64,000 nucleotides of DNA. Source: Modestobacter sp. VKM Ac-2984 (GTDB lineage: Bacteria > Actinomycetota > Actinomycetes > Mycobacteriales > Geodermatophilaceae). Positions 8,534-17,291 of the stretch are shown here, in pieces. Made by a program: the position numbers and the translations under genes. Below the pieces are notes generated by a model. It made no database searches. It was not told the DNA's origin and was given only the letters and a program-made list of their open reading frames with translations. Location: assembly GCF_026967985.1 (NCBI RefSeq), contig NZ_JAPVBJ010000003.1, forward strand, positions 247,101-311,100, written 5' to 3'. Within the stretch, counting starts at the first letter, position 1; the number at the start of each line of letters is the position of its first letter.

Positions 8534-9544
8534 TCAGAACTGGAAGACGATGCGGGCGGGGACGTGCCCGGAGAGAACGTCGGCCATCGCCTCGTTGACC
8601 TCCTCGAGCTTGCGTTCGGTGGTGACGACCGTCGTGCGGCCGGCGGCGTGCAGGGCGAAGACGTCGGCGAGGTCGTTGCGGGTGCCGACGATCGAGCCGA
8701 TCACGGACTTGCCGGCGAGCACGGTGTCGAAGATCGGCAGCTGCATGGTCCCGTCGGCCGGCAGCGCGACGCAGACCAGCCGACCGCCGCGCCGCAGCGA
8801 CAGGTAGGCCTGGTCGAAGGAGGCCGGTGCGGCGGCGAGCGCGACGGCGACGTCGGCGCCACCGAGGGCCTGGATCGCGGCGACGGGGTCGGTGGTGGCC
8901 GCGTTGACCACCTCGTCGGCGCCGAGCTCGCGGGCCATCTGCAGCTTGTCGTCCTGGACGTCGACGGCGATGACGAAGCCGCCGGCGATCCGGGCGTACT
9001 GCAGGGCCAGGTGGCCCAGCCCGCCGATGCCGAAGACGGCGACGGTCTCGGCCGGCGCGACCCGGGCGACCTTGATCGCCTTTTAGGTGGTGACGCCGGC
9101 GCAGGTGAGGGGGGCGGCGTCGGTGCTGGAGACACCGTCGGGGACCGGCGTGGCGAAGTCGGCGGCGACGACGGCGTACTCGGCCAGGGCCCCGTCGACG
9201 GAGTAGCCGGAGTTCTGCTGGGACTCGCACAGGGTCTCCCAGCCGCCGATGCAGTGCCGGCACTCCCCGCAGGCCGACCCCAGCCAGGCGATCGCGACGC
9301 GGTCACCGATCGCCCGGGAGGTCACGCCCTCGCCCAGCTCCTCCACGACGCCGATGCCCTCGTGCCCGGGGGTGAACGGGGGAGTGGGCTTGACCGGCCA
9401 GTCGCCGCGCGCAGCGTGGATGTCGGTGTGGCACAGGCCGCTGGCCTCCATCCGGACCAGCACCTGACCTGGCCCCGGCCGGGGGACGGGCACGTCCCGG
9501 ACCTGGAGGGGGGCACCGAGCTCGGTGACGACGGCGGCCTTCAT
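8534..9544 (-). pseudogene. Zinc-dependent alcohol dehydrogenase interrupted by one in-frame stop
   Basis: The frame codes for a complete AdhP-like enzyme: catalytic-zinc region SGLCHTDIHAARGD, GHEGIG, the structural-zinc cysteines CGECRHCIGGWETLC, the coenzyme loop GIGGLGHLALQYA and the C-terminal ARIVF. At 9083-9085 codon 154 is TAA, within the conserved motif CAGVTT-stop-KAIKVA, where this family normally has tyrosine. The frame is otherwise open on both sides (same phase), so a single base change (TAC to TAA) explains it. Either the gene is a recent pseudogene or the base is a sequence error. The GC-rich start context with ATG at 9544 looks normal. Confidence 0.88.
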
Positions 9545-9742
9545 GGTGATCTCCGTTTCGATGACGGGAGTGTCGGCGTCGACGATCTCGGTGTCCAGTG
9601 CCGACCGGCAGGGGCCAACGTCCCAGGCAGGCAGGACGAGCGCCCCCTGTCCCCGGTCCCCGGGGCGCGGAGCCTGGAGGGTGCGGGCGGCGGCGCACCC
9701 GCCGCCGTCCGGCCCGACTCGTCGCACTGGAACGGAGCGCCC

Positions 9743-10417
9743 GTGGAGACCGTCGCCTACGTCGCCGTCGTCATCGCCCTCTGGGTCCTGGCCGGGCTCG
9801 CCGCCGTGGTGGTGCTGCTCGCCCGGCAGGGCTACCGCGACTGGGGGTGGTACCTGATGGGCGCCGTCCTGGGCCCGCTGTTCATCCCGATCGCCGCGGA
9901 GCGTGCCCGGCGGGACGTCGCGGTGCTGGAGCGCGGGGAGGGGAGCCCCCGGAACGAGGACCCGGACCGGCTGACCGTCGTCGTGGGCGTGGACGGCTCC
10001 ACCGAGTCGGACCAGGCGGTACGGGAGGCGGGGCGGCTGTTCGCCGGCGGTGGGGCGGCCTTCGTCCTGGTGAGCGTGCTCGACCCCGATGTGGCCGAGT
10101 TCCCGGACGACCCCCGGCGGCGGGCCGCACACGGCCTGCTCACCGACCGGGCGGGCTGGCTGCCCGAGGGTGCCGTGCTGGAGATCGGCTGCGGACAGCC
10201 CGCCCGGGTGCTGCAGGAGATCGCCCGGGCCGAAGCCGCCGACGTCCTCGTGCTCGGGCGCCGCGGACGCGGCTTCTCCCGCCGGCTGCTGGGCAGCGTC
10301 GCCGAGCGGCTGGCGCACGAGGCCGACGTCCCGGTGGTGTTCCCGCCCGCCGCCGCGGGCCACCAGCCCGTCGACCGGACCACCGGCCAGGCCGCGCGCC
10401 CGGTCCACCGGTCCTGA
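9743..10417 (+). CDS. Universal stress protein with N-terminal membrane helix
   Basis: The GTG at 9743 follows an AACGGAG site and gives 224 residues. Residues 1-50 form one or two hydrophobic helices (VIALWVLAGLAAVVVLLARQ and a following WYLMGAVLGPLFIPIA). A UspA domain follows, starting VVVGVDGSTESDQA and ending with the ATP-binding pattern GRRGRG-x8-GSV. The membrane anchor is unusual for USP proteins, which are mostly soluble. A 70-base scrap of its 5' part is duplicated at 11133-11202. The gene converges closely with the flavodoxin gene. Confidence 0.85.
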   Translation: METVAYVAVVIALWVLAGLAAVVVLLARQGYRDWGWYLMGAVLGPLFIPIAAERARRDVAVLERGEGSPRNEDPDRLTVVVGVDGSTESDQAVREAGRLFAGGGAAFVLVSVLDPDVAEFPDDPRRRAAHGLLTDRAGWLPEGAVLEIGCGQPARVLQEIARAEAADVLVLGRRGRGFSRRLLGSVAERLAHEADVPVVFPPAAAGHQPVDRTTGQAARPVHRS

Positions 10418-10428
10418 CGGAGCTGGCC

Positions 10429-10986
10429 TCAGGACGGCGGGGAGGGCGGCGCCGAGGAGCTCACCGCGCCGGCGAGCGCCTCGGCGATCTCCTCCGCCCA
10501 CGCCTGCGTGGCCGCCCAGTCGCGGAAGTCGCCGACCGGGGCGCGCAGCGCGGTCACCATGGCCAGCTCGCCGATCCCGAGCAGGGCCCGGTCCAGTCGC
10601 CCGGGCAGCACCCGGTGTCCACGGGCACCCACGGACGCGCCGATCGGCTCGGCGTCGTGCGGCTCGTCCGGTGGGAAGGGCGGTGCCCCGATCGGACCGC
10701 TGCTCAGCAGCCAGACCGGCCGGCCCCGCAGTGCGGTGGCGTGTTCGGCGGCGTAGTGCCGGGCGGGCTCCAGCCACCGGCCGGCGTAGACCGCACTGCC
10801 CAGCACGACGGCGTCGTAGGACGAGGGGTCGGGGCGGCGCTCCACCGGGACGGCGACCGCGCGGAGTCCGCAGCGACGACCGGCCGGTGACTCCTGCAGG
10901 TGCCGGACGACCGCGGCGGCGATCTCGGCGGTGGAGCCGTGCCGGCTCGCGACGGTCACTAGGACCCGCGGCGGGTGAGTGCTCAT
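10429..10986 (-). CDS. Flavodoxin domain protein (HemG-like)
   Basis: The 185-residue protein opens with VLVTVASRHGSTAEIA, the FMN phosphate-binding loop of flavodoxins and of menaquinone-dependent protoporphyrinogen oxidase HemG. A second flavin contact is suggested by YDAVVLGSAVYAGRW. The ATG at 10986 has a GAGAGGAA ribosome site. Flavodoxin-like proteins beside USP genes are common in actinobacteria, where they are usually annotated as redox or stress proteins. The exact electron partner is unknown. Confidence 0.85.
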   Translation of the reverse strand: MSTHPPRVLVTVASRHGSTAEIAAAVVRHLQESPAGRRCGLRAVAVPVERRPDPSSYDAVVLGSAVYAGRWLEPARHYAAEHATALRGRPVWLLSSGPIGAPPFPPDEPHDAEPIGASVGARGHRVLPGRLDRALLGIGELAMVTALRAPVGDFRDWAATQAWAEEIAEALAGAVSSSAPPSPPS

Positions 10987-11132
10987 CGTCGTTCCTCTCG
11001 GCAGCGGACCGGACGGGCGTGCTCCTGCGAGCGTCGGCGCACCGGGGCGGTGCGCGCCGGGGTCCCGGGTCCCGGCTGCCCAGGACCTTCGACCCGTGGC
11101 TGCGTCGGGGCGATCAGCCCGGGGGCCGGCTG

Positions 11133-11210
11133 GCCGGGCTCGCCGCCGTGGTGGTGTTGCTCGCGCGGCAGGTCTACCGCCACTGGGGGTGGCACCTGAT
11201 GGACGAGTGA
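11133..11210 (+). pseudogene. Duplicated scrap of the USP membrane-helix coding region
   Basis: Positions 11133-11202 match 9791-9860 at 65 of 70 bases. The copy keeps the frame (LAGLAAVVVLLARQ, then HWGWHLMDE and a stop at 11208-11210), but there is no start codon or ribosome site and no USP domain. It is a partial duplication of the gene at 9743, on the other side of the flavodoxin gene. Confidence 0.75.
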
Positions 11211-11376
11211 CCGGTGGTCGATCCGATGCGGCACGCCGCCCAAGGCAGACACGCGTAACGTCGAAGCTACCGACGGCGAGCAGCCGATGAGTCAAGCCTA
11301 CGGCTCGGGAAGCTTGGACTGGCTCTCTCGTCGGATGAACTCCCACCACGTCGTGGGATCTGGAGCGCGCGAACAC

Positions 11377-11826
11377 ATGGATGCACCACTCTGGTCGGAA
11401 CGAGCACTCCCGGATCCATTACGAGATCAACTACCGCCGTGGGCGTGGGACCTGCACCAGGCCGCCGACTTGACCCGCTCGCGATTGGACCTTCGAGCCA
11501 ATGTCCTGGGCGCGGGCGTGCCACCGGGTGACATCGCCGAGGACATCGAGTGTCTGCTGCTGGCCTACGAGGAACTCGCGTCCAATGGCTTCAGACACGG
11601 GCAGCCGCCGGTTCAGGCAGCGGTCACTGCCGCAGGCAACGGCTGGCTGATCGACGTCACCGACGCCGCGCCTGACCATGCGCCGATCCCGGCGGTGGAC
11701 CGGGATCCGGCCTTCGGTGGCCTCGGCCTGAGCCTCATCTCTCGGCTGTGCGGTGACTACGGCTGGTCGGTCACGGCAGACCGCAAGCACGTGTGGGCCT
11801 ACGTGAACGTGGACACCGCCGTCTGA
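11377..11826 (+). CDS. RsbW-like ATP-binding regulatory protein (HATPase_c_2)
   Basis: The protein has the GHKL N-box as LLAYEELASNGFRHG and the G1-type segment DVTDAAPD, then FGGLGLSLISRLCG as G2. This is the anti-sigma-factor serine kinase fold of RsbW/SpoIIAB and Streptomyces regulators. The ATG at 11377, preceded by GGAG, gives 149 residues, normal for the family; an ATG at 11287 would add 30 residues without a clear ribosome site. The next gene encodes a PP2C-type SpoIIE phosphatase, so the two could form a partner-switching pair, but no anti-sigma antagonist gene is seen here. Base composition just upstream is lower in GC than the surroundings. Confidence 0.78.
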   Translation: MDAPLWSERALPDPLRDQLPPWAWDLHQAADLTRSRLDLRANVLGAGVPPGDIAEDIECLLLAYEELASNGFRHGQPPVQAAVTAAGNGWLIDVTDAAPDHAPIPAVDRDPAFGGLGLSLISRLCGDYGWSVTADRKHVWAYVNVDTAV

Positions 11827-11828
11827 GG

Positions 11829-11862
11829 TCATGGACGGCGGGCTCAGCACCGCCGTCCATGA
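11829..11862 (+). terminator. Stem-loop after the RsbW-like gene
   Basis: A 13-bp perfect stem (11829-11841 with 11850-11862) and 8-base loop begins three bases after the stop codon. There is no T-run, as is common for actinobacterial terminators. Confidence 0.6.
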
Positions 11863-12089
11863 GGCCGGAACGCGTAACGGCCGCCACCCAGGACCACGGA
11901 GCTCTCGGCCAGCCCCCCCTGCTGACGTGCCTCCGATGCGGCGTCCTGGGATGACGGTGGGCCCTCCTGGAAACGCGGTCTGGTCTTCGGGCCTGCTGAC
12001 CGACGGTCCAGCGGCTTGATCGTGCCGGTAACATCAAAGGCCACTGGACGGGACGTCGGCTGATGGGTGTCCGCCCGCGAAGGGGACGC

Positions 12090-14681
12090 GTGACCGGCTC
12101 GCTGCCTCTGATCTCCTCCCTACCCGCGGAATCTGATCCGGCGTTCGAGCGGTTCGCCCGACTGGTCCGCCGGCAGCTGGGCGTGCCGGTCTCGCTGGTC
12201 ACGATGGTGTCGGCGCACGAGCAGGTGTTCCCCGGAGCGATCGGGCTGCCCGAACCCTGGCAGTCGACGCGATGCACTCCGCTGAGCCACTCGTTCTGCC
12301 AGCACGTGGTCCGATCGGGCGAGCCGCTGGTGATCGCCGACGCTCGCATCGACCCGCTGGTCGCGGACAACCTGGCGATCCCCGACCTCCACGTCATCGC
12401 CTACGCCGGGATCCCGCTGACCGACGCCGACGGTGTGGTCGTGGGGTCGTTGTGCGCCATCGACAGCGAGCCGCGTACGTGGACGGACGAGGACCTGGCA
12501 GTGCTCACCGACCTGGCCGGGGCGTGCAGCTCGGAGCTGCAGCTGCGCCAAGCCCAGCACCGCACCGCGGTGGCCGCGGCCGAGGCGCGGGAGCTCCGGG
12601 CGGAGCAGGACGCCGACCGGTCGGTGTGGACGCTGGCTCTGGACGCCGGTCAGGTGGGCACCTTCGCCTTGGACCTGGGTGACGGTGCACTGACCGTCGA
12701 CGACCGCCTGCTGGAGCTGTCGGGGATGGACCGGGCCTCCTTCTCCGGTCGCCCGGATGACGTCTACGCCCACGTCCACCCCGACGACGTCGATGACGTC
12801 GTCGCCCGGGTGCGGCACGTCATCGAGGCCGGCGGCACCTACGAAGCGGAGTACCGCATCGCCCTGGCCGAGGACTCGCACCGGTGGATCGCCGCCCGCG
12901 GCGAGGTGGTCGGTGACGACGGGGAGTCGGGTCGGCGGCTGGTCGGCGTGGTGCACGACAGCACCTCGACCCGCGAGCCGCAGGAGCGGGCGGCGCAGAT
13001 CGTGGACGAGATGGCTGTCGGGTTCATAGCACTGGACACCGACTGGGTGATGACCCACGTCAACCGTGAGGCCGAGCGCATCCTCGGCCTCCCGCGGTGG
13101 CAGATGCTCGGTCAGAACATGTGGGAGGTGTTCCCTGCCGGGGTGGGGAGCGTCTTCGATCGGAACTACCGGACCGCCGCGACCACCGGACAGCCGGTCG
13201 TCTTCGATGCCCACTACCCCAGACCTCTGAACATCTGGGTGGAGGTGAGAGCGGTGCCCAGCCCGTCGGGTCTGGTGCTGCACTTCGTCGACATCACCTC
13301 CCGCGTGGTGGCCCAGCAGCAGGCCGAGCAGGTGGCTGCCCGGGAGCAGCTGCTGTCCCGCATCACCGAGAACCTGTCGGCGACCCTGGACGGCGATGAG
13401 GCCGCGCAGCGGCTGGCGCAGCTGGTCGTCCCAGCGGTCGCCGACTGGTGCATCGTGACCAGCAGCGAGGACGACCGGGCCGCCGGCTCCCGTCGCGGGA
13501 TGCGCACGGCGGCGTGCTGGCACACCGACCCCGATCGTCGGGACACCACCTCCGCCTACGCCGAGGCGTGGCTGAGCTCGCTGGATGACGACTCCGTCCT
13601 CGTCCGCGCGCTGACCAGCGGGCAGATGCAGCTCGTCGACTCTGGCGCGACCGCGCAGGTGCTGCCGATGCTCACTGCCGGCCCGGCGCGTGACCTGCTC
13701 GCCGACCTGGCCCCCGAGGCCGTCGCCGTCCTGCCATTGCCCGGGCGCGACGGCCCGGTGGGGCTGCTCACCCTGGCCAACGGCACCGCCCGTGGCGCGT
13801 TCGCCCCCGAGGACCTGGTCACCGCGCGGAACATCGCCGACCGCGCCGGTCTGGTGCTGGACAACGCCCGGCTGTACCGGCAGCAGCGTGACGTGGCCGA
13901 GGGACTGCAGCGGTCCCTGCTCACCGCACCCCCGCAGCCCGACCACGGGCAGATCGTGGTGCGTTACGTGCCGGCTTCCCAGGCCGCGCAGGTCGGTGGG
14001 GACTTCTATGACGCGTTCCTCCAACCCGACGGGGCGGTGGTGCTCGCCATCGGGGACGTCGCCGGCCATGACACCGAAGCGGCGGCGGCGATGGGGCAGC
14101 TGCGCACCATCGTGCGCACCCTGGGCGCCCATGACCACGACGGACCTGCCACGGTGCTGAGCCAGGCCGACCAGGTGATGGAGACCCTGCAGTCACACAT
14201 CCTGGCCACCGCTGCGGTCGCCAGGCTGGAGCAGACGGACCAGGAACGGGCAGCCGGCACGACCCGGGTTCGCTGGTCCAACGCCGGGCATCCGCCACCG
14301 ATGGTGATCCATCCAGACGGGCGCGTGGAGACCCTGGCCCACGACCGCGCTGACCTGATGCTGGGCGTCGACCCGTCCACCGCGCGACGGGAGTCGCAGG
14401 TCGAGGTCGGGCGGGACAGCGTCCTCCTGCTGTACACCGACGGGCTGGTCGAGCGTCGAGACCAGGACCTCGACACCGGCACCGCACAGCTGCAGGCAGT
14501 CCTGGTCGAACTCGCCGGCTCAGACCTCGACGAGCTGTGCGACACGGTCCTCGCCCGCATGCTCCCGGGCACACCGGACGACGACGTGGCTCTCATCGCC
14601 GTCCGGCTGCACCCACAGGACCGGCCGCGGCCGGCCGAGGCCGGGCCGAAGCGGATCCCGCCCAACGTCCCCGCCGAGTGA
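12090..14681 (+). CDS. GAF-PAS-PAS-GAF sensor with SpoIIE PP2C phosphatase
   Basis: This is a multi-sensor phosphatase of about 860 residues. An N-terminal GAF domain (to about residue 165, with SFCQHVV and SLCAIDSEPR) is followed by PAS domains (HVHPDDVDDVV and later LGQNMWEVFP), a second GAF-like region and a C-terminal SpoIIE/PP2C domain. That catalytic domain shows the metal-binding GGDFYDAF, GDVAGHD and a final DDVALIAVR. Such proteins dephosphorylate anti-sigma antagonists in stress signalling. The GTG at 12090 has AAGGGGA upstream; an ATG at 12063 is possible. Its neighbour is an RsbW-like kinase. No transmembrane segment is seen, so it is a cytoplasmic sensor; PAS could bind a flavin or haem but no cofactor residue is clear. 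Confidence 0.92.
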   Translation: MTGSLPLISSLPAESDPAFERFARLVRRQLGVPVSLVTMVSAHEQVFPGAIGLPEPWQSTRCTPLSHSFCQHVVRSGEPLVIADARIDPLVADNLAIPDLHVIAYAGIPLTDADGVVVGSLCAIDSEPRTWTDEDLAVLTDLAGACSSELQLRQAQHRTAVAAAEARELRAEQDADRSVWTLALDAGQVGTFALDLGDGALTVDDRLLELSGMDRASFSGRPDDVYAHVHPDDVDDVVARVRHVIEAGGTYEAEYRIALAEDSHRWIAARGEVVGDDGESGRRLVGVVHDSTSTREPQERAAQIVDEMAVGFIALDTDWVMTHVNREAERILGLPRWQMLGQNMWEVFPAGVGSVFDRNYRTAATTGQPVVFDAHYPRPLNIWVEVRAVPSPSGLVLHFVDITSRVVAQQQAEQVAAREQLLSRITENLSATLDGDEAAQRLAQLVVPAVADWCIVTSSEDDRAAGSRRGMRTAACWHTDPDRRDTTSAYAEAWLSSLDDDSVLVRALTSGQMQLVDSGATAQVLPMLTAGPARDLLADLAPEAVAVLPLPGRDGPVGLLTLANGTARGAFAPEDLVTARNIADRAGLVLDNARLYRQQRDVAEGLQRSLLTAPPQPDHGQIVVRYVPASQAAQVGGDFYDAFLQPDGAVVLAIGDVAGHDTEAAAAMGQLRTIVRTLGAHDHDGPATVLSQADQVMETLQSHILATAAVARLEQTDQERAAGTTRVRWSNAGHPPPMVIHPDGRVETLAHDRADLMLGVDPSTARRESQVEVGRDSVLLLYTDGLVERRDQDLDTGTAQLQAVLVELAGSDLDELCDTVLARMLPGTPDDDVALIAVRLHPQDRPRPAEAGPKRIPPNVPAE

Positions 14682-14824
14682 CCCAGCCGCCTCGCGGCGT
14701 CAGGACCAGTGGGTGGTGCAGGGTGGCGGATCCGCGACGCCACTGATCAGTGCATCGGTGTCAGCGCGTGGAGTCGCGTTGCTCGGGATCTGCGGGGACG
14801 GCGTCGCATCGGGGGCCCCCGAGA

Positions 14825-15478
14825 TCACTGCGGTGTGGCGCTGCCTGGGTCGGTGTCGGAGCCGAGGACATCGGTGGGCATGCGCGCTGCCACCACGCCG
14901 GGGACGGTCCGGGCGAGGGTCTCGACGGTGGCCCGCTCGTCGTCGGTGTCCGGGGTGCCGCGGGACCGTCGGACGGTCGCGACGCCCTCGGCGACCTCCA
15001 CCGCCCAGCTGCCGGTCTCCTGCGTGTAGCTCTCCACCAGCCGGAGCAGGTCGGCCCGGACTTCCTCGTCCGGGCGGGCCAGCGGGCGCAGCAGGTCCCG
15101 GCGGCTGACGATGCCCGCCAGCCGTTCCCCGTCCAGCACCGGCACGCTGCGCAGCCGGGCGTCGACGAACAACCGCGCCACGTCGGACACGTCCGCGGTC
15201 ACCGGCACCGTGCGGACCGACGTCGTCATCACCCCGCGCACGAGCAGGGCCGGTGGCGCGTCGGGCACGGGCGACCGGCGGAGGTGGAGCCGGGGATCGG
15301 GCGGCAGCCGGTCCCGGAGGACGTCGGCCTCGGCGACGATCCCGATCACCGTGCCGCCGTCGTCGATCACCGGCACGGCGGCGAAGCCCCGTTCGGCCAT
15401 GACCTCGGCCGCGTACTTCGCCGAGGTGTCCGGCCCCACGGTCACCACCTCGTGTGTCATCACGTCCCTGACCTGCAC
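14825..15478 (-). CDS. CBS-domain pair protein with C-terminal BON domain
   Basis: Two CBS motifs are visible: VMTHEVVTVGPDTSAKYAAE with PVIDDGGTVIGIVAEADVLR, and VMTTSVRTVPVTADVSDVA with PVLDGERLAGIVSRRDLLR. The last 70 residues resemble a BON domain. CBS pairs bind adenine nucleotides and sense energy state; this CBS-BON layout is widespread in actinobacteria and linked to stress or dormancy. The 217-residue length is normal. The gene converges with the SpoIIE gene; the 143 bases between show no feature. Confidence 0.9.
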   Translation of the reverse strand: MQVRDVMTHEVVTVGPDTSAKYAAEVMAERGFAAVPVIDDGGTVIGIVAEADVLRDRLPPDPRLHLRRSPVPDAPPALLVRGVMTTSVRTVPVTADVSDVARLFVDARLRSVPVLDGERLAGIVSRRDLLRPLARPDEEVRADLLRLVESYTQETGSWAVEVAEGVATVRRSRGTPDTDDERATVETLARTVPGVVAARMPTDVLGSDTDPGSATPQ

Positions 15479-15611
15479 GGCTCCTCCAGTTCCCCAGCGG
15501 TGTCCTTCGGCGTTTCGTCCCCGACGGTAGAGCCGTCGGCGGCGTCCTGGCAGGGTCCTCGGGCCCGACCGGGACGTGCTCGCCCCGTTGCCGGGACTCC
15601 GCTCTGGCGCA

Positions 15612-15637
15612 GACAGGTGAAGTCTGCTTCACTTGTC
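15612..15637. promoter_or_regulatory. Inverted repeat, operator-like, upstream of the TerC gene
   Basis: GACAGGTGAAG (15612-15622) and CTTCACTTGTC (15627-15637) are reverse complements with one mismatch, spaced by TCTG. It lies about 135 bases before the TerC start, in the CBS/TerC divergent region. The winged-helix protein encoded just after TerC is a candidate binder. Confidence 0.45.
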
Positions 15638-15771
15638 CTCGTCGTGGAGGGGAGTACCCCAACGCCACCTCGTCGTCAGCACGGCCCTCGTGGCCCGGCG
15701 GGATGGAGCTCCTGGGCGGGTGTCCGGGAGCGGGGGAGACCTCCGGTCGCAACCTGACCGGAAGGTGCCCT

Positions 15772-16821
15772 GTGGACGTCCCCCTCTGGATCTGGCTCGC
15801 CGTGCTGGCGGTCATCCTCGTCATGCTCGCCGTCGACCTGTTCGCCCACCGGAACGCGCACGTGATCGGCGTGCGGGAGGCCGCCGGCTGGTCGGCCGTC
15901 TGGGTCGCGCTCGGCGTCGCGTTCGGCGCCGTCGTCTGGTGGCAGGCCGGCAGCGAGTACGGCCAGCAGTACTTCGCCGGCTACCTGATCGAGAAGTCCC
16001 TCGCCGTGGACAACGTGTTCGTCTGGGCGATCGTGCTGACGTACTTCGCCGTGCCGCGGGAGTACCAGCACCGGGTGCTGTTCCTCGGCGTCCTCGGTGC
16101 CCTGGTCTTCCGCGGGGTCTTCATCGCCGCCGGGTCGGTGCTCATCGCCAGCTTCAGTTGGGTCCTGTACCTGTTCGCGGCGTTCCTGCTGGTCACCGGG
16201 GTGCGGATGGCCCGGCAGCGCGACGAGCACCTGGACCCGGAGCGGTCGCGGGCGCTGCGCGCCTTCCGCCGGTTCGTGCCGATGACCGACGCCTACCACG
16301 GTCAGCGCCTGGTGGTGCGGGTCGCCGGCCGGCTCGTCGCCACGCCCCTGCTCGCCGTGCTGGTGGTCATCGAGGTCACCGACGTGGTCTTCGCGGTCGA
16401 CTCGATCCCGGCGATCTTCGCGGTCACCGACGAGCCGTTCCTGGTGTTCACCGCCAACGCCTTCGCCGTCCTCGGCCTGCGTGCGATGTACTTCCTGCTC
16501 GCCGACCTGATGCACCGGTTCGTGTACCTGAAGGCCGGGCTGGCGCTGGTGCTGGTCTGGGTCGGGGTCAAGATGATGCTGAAGGTCGACCTGTTCTACG
16601 TGCCGACGACGATCTCGCTGGCCGTCGTCGCCACGATCATCGGGGTCTCGGTCGTGGCCAGCCTGCGGGCGACGCGCGGACAGGGCCGGGCGCCGGTGGC
16701 CGCGGGTGCCGCAGCTCCCTTCCGGGTCGCCTCGGCCGAGGAGACCGCGGCGCTGGAGCCGACCTGGCGGCGGCAGCGGCAGCGGGTCGGGACGACGGGG
16801 GAGGGGCGCGACGAGCGATGA
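15772..16821 (+). CDS. TerC family integral membrane protein
   Basis: The 349-residue protein has about eight to nine membrane helices with the family signatures YLIEKSLAVDNVFVWA and EVTDVVFAVDSIPAIFAVT; acidic residues inside helices are typical. TerC/Alx proteins are involved in manganese export, metal loading of exported proteins, tellurite resistance or pH stress. The GTG at 15772 is preceded by GGAAGG; an ATG at 15703 lacks a comparable site. A winged-helix protein overlaps its 3' end, so local regulation is likely. Confidence 0.92.
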   Translation: MDVPLWIWLAVLAVILVMLAVDLFAHRNAHVIGVREAAGWSAVWVALGVAFGAVVWWQAGSEYGQQYFAGYLIEKSLAVDNVFVWAIVLTYFAVPREYQHRVLFLGVLGALVFRGVFIAAGSVLIASFSWVLYLFAAFLLVTGVRMARQRDEHLDPERSRALRAFRRFVPMTDAYHGQRLVVRVAGRLVATPLLAVLVVIEVTDVVFAVDSIPAIFAVTDEPFLVFTANAFAVLGLRAMYFLLADLMHRFVYLKAGLALVLVWVGVKMMLKVDLFYVPTTISLAVVATIIGVSVVASLRATRGQGRAPVAAGAAAPFRVASAEETAALEPTWRRQRQRVGTTGEGRDER

Positions 16822-17111
16822 CCGGTGAGCGACGGTGGACGTTCCTGACCAACCACGGGCACGTCCTGCTGGCCGTCGCCGGCGCCCCTGACCTGCGGGT
16901 CGCGGAGATCGCCGCGCAGGTGGGCATCTCGCCCCGTGCTGCTCTGGCGATCCTCCGCGACCTGGAGGACGACGGGTACGTCCTGCGGACGCGGGTCGGG
17001 CGGCGCACCCACTACGCCGTGCAGCCGCACCGGCCGTTCCGGCACCCCGCGACGGAGACGCACGAGGTGGACGAGCTGCTGGCGATCTTCGGTCGTCCCC
17101 CGCCGGGCTGA
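16818..17111 (+). CDS. Winged-helix DNA-binding protein (MarR/ArsR-like)
   Basis: A 97-residue protein whose core LRVAEIAAQVGISPRAALAI is a helix-turn-helix, followed by the wing YVLRTRVGRRTHYAV. The ATG overlaps the TerC stop (ATGA), so it is translated from the same message. Size and layout fit small actinobacterial transcriptional regulators. It may control the TerC operon through the inverted repeat at 15612-15637; this is an inference. Confidence 0.8.
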   Translation: MTGERRWTFLTNHGHVLLAVAGAPDLRVAEIAAQVGISPRAALAILRDLEDDGYVLRTRVGRRTHYAVQPHRPFRHPATETHEVDELLAIFGRPPPG

Positions 17112-17145
17112 CCCGGGGGAACGTCCCCGGCGGTGGCGCCGGACC

Positions 17146-17204
17146 GTGACGTGCACCACTCCGGACCCGTAGGCTGCCTGCATTCCTGACCGATCGGTCG
17201 GGAA
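17146..17204 (+). promoter_or_regulatory. Promoter with 22-bp palindromic TetR-type operator
   Basis: The palindrome at 17183-17204 is TTCCT-GACCGATCGGTC-GGGAA, perfect except for one mismatched pair, with the 12-bp core GACCGATCGGTC. Upstream are GTGACG (17146-17151) and TAGGCT (17170-17175), spaced 18 bases, plausible -35 and -10 elements. The operator would sit at the transcription start. The TetR regulator at 18472 is the obvious candidate to bind it. Confidence 0.65.
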
Positions 17205-17291
17205 CCACCGGGGAGGAGTGACCGGCGCCCGGGAGGCCCACCGAGCCCGCGCCGGACCGGCCGCACCGTCCCTGCTCAGAGAGGAGCACCC

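Noticed and set aside
14682-14824. Possible terminator or small gene between SpoIIE and CBS genes
   Set aside because: No stem of convincing length and no ribosome site.
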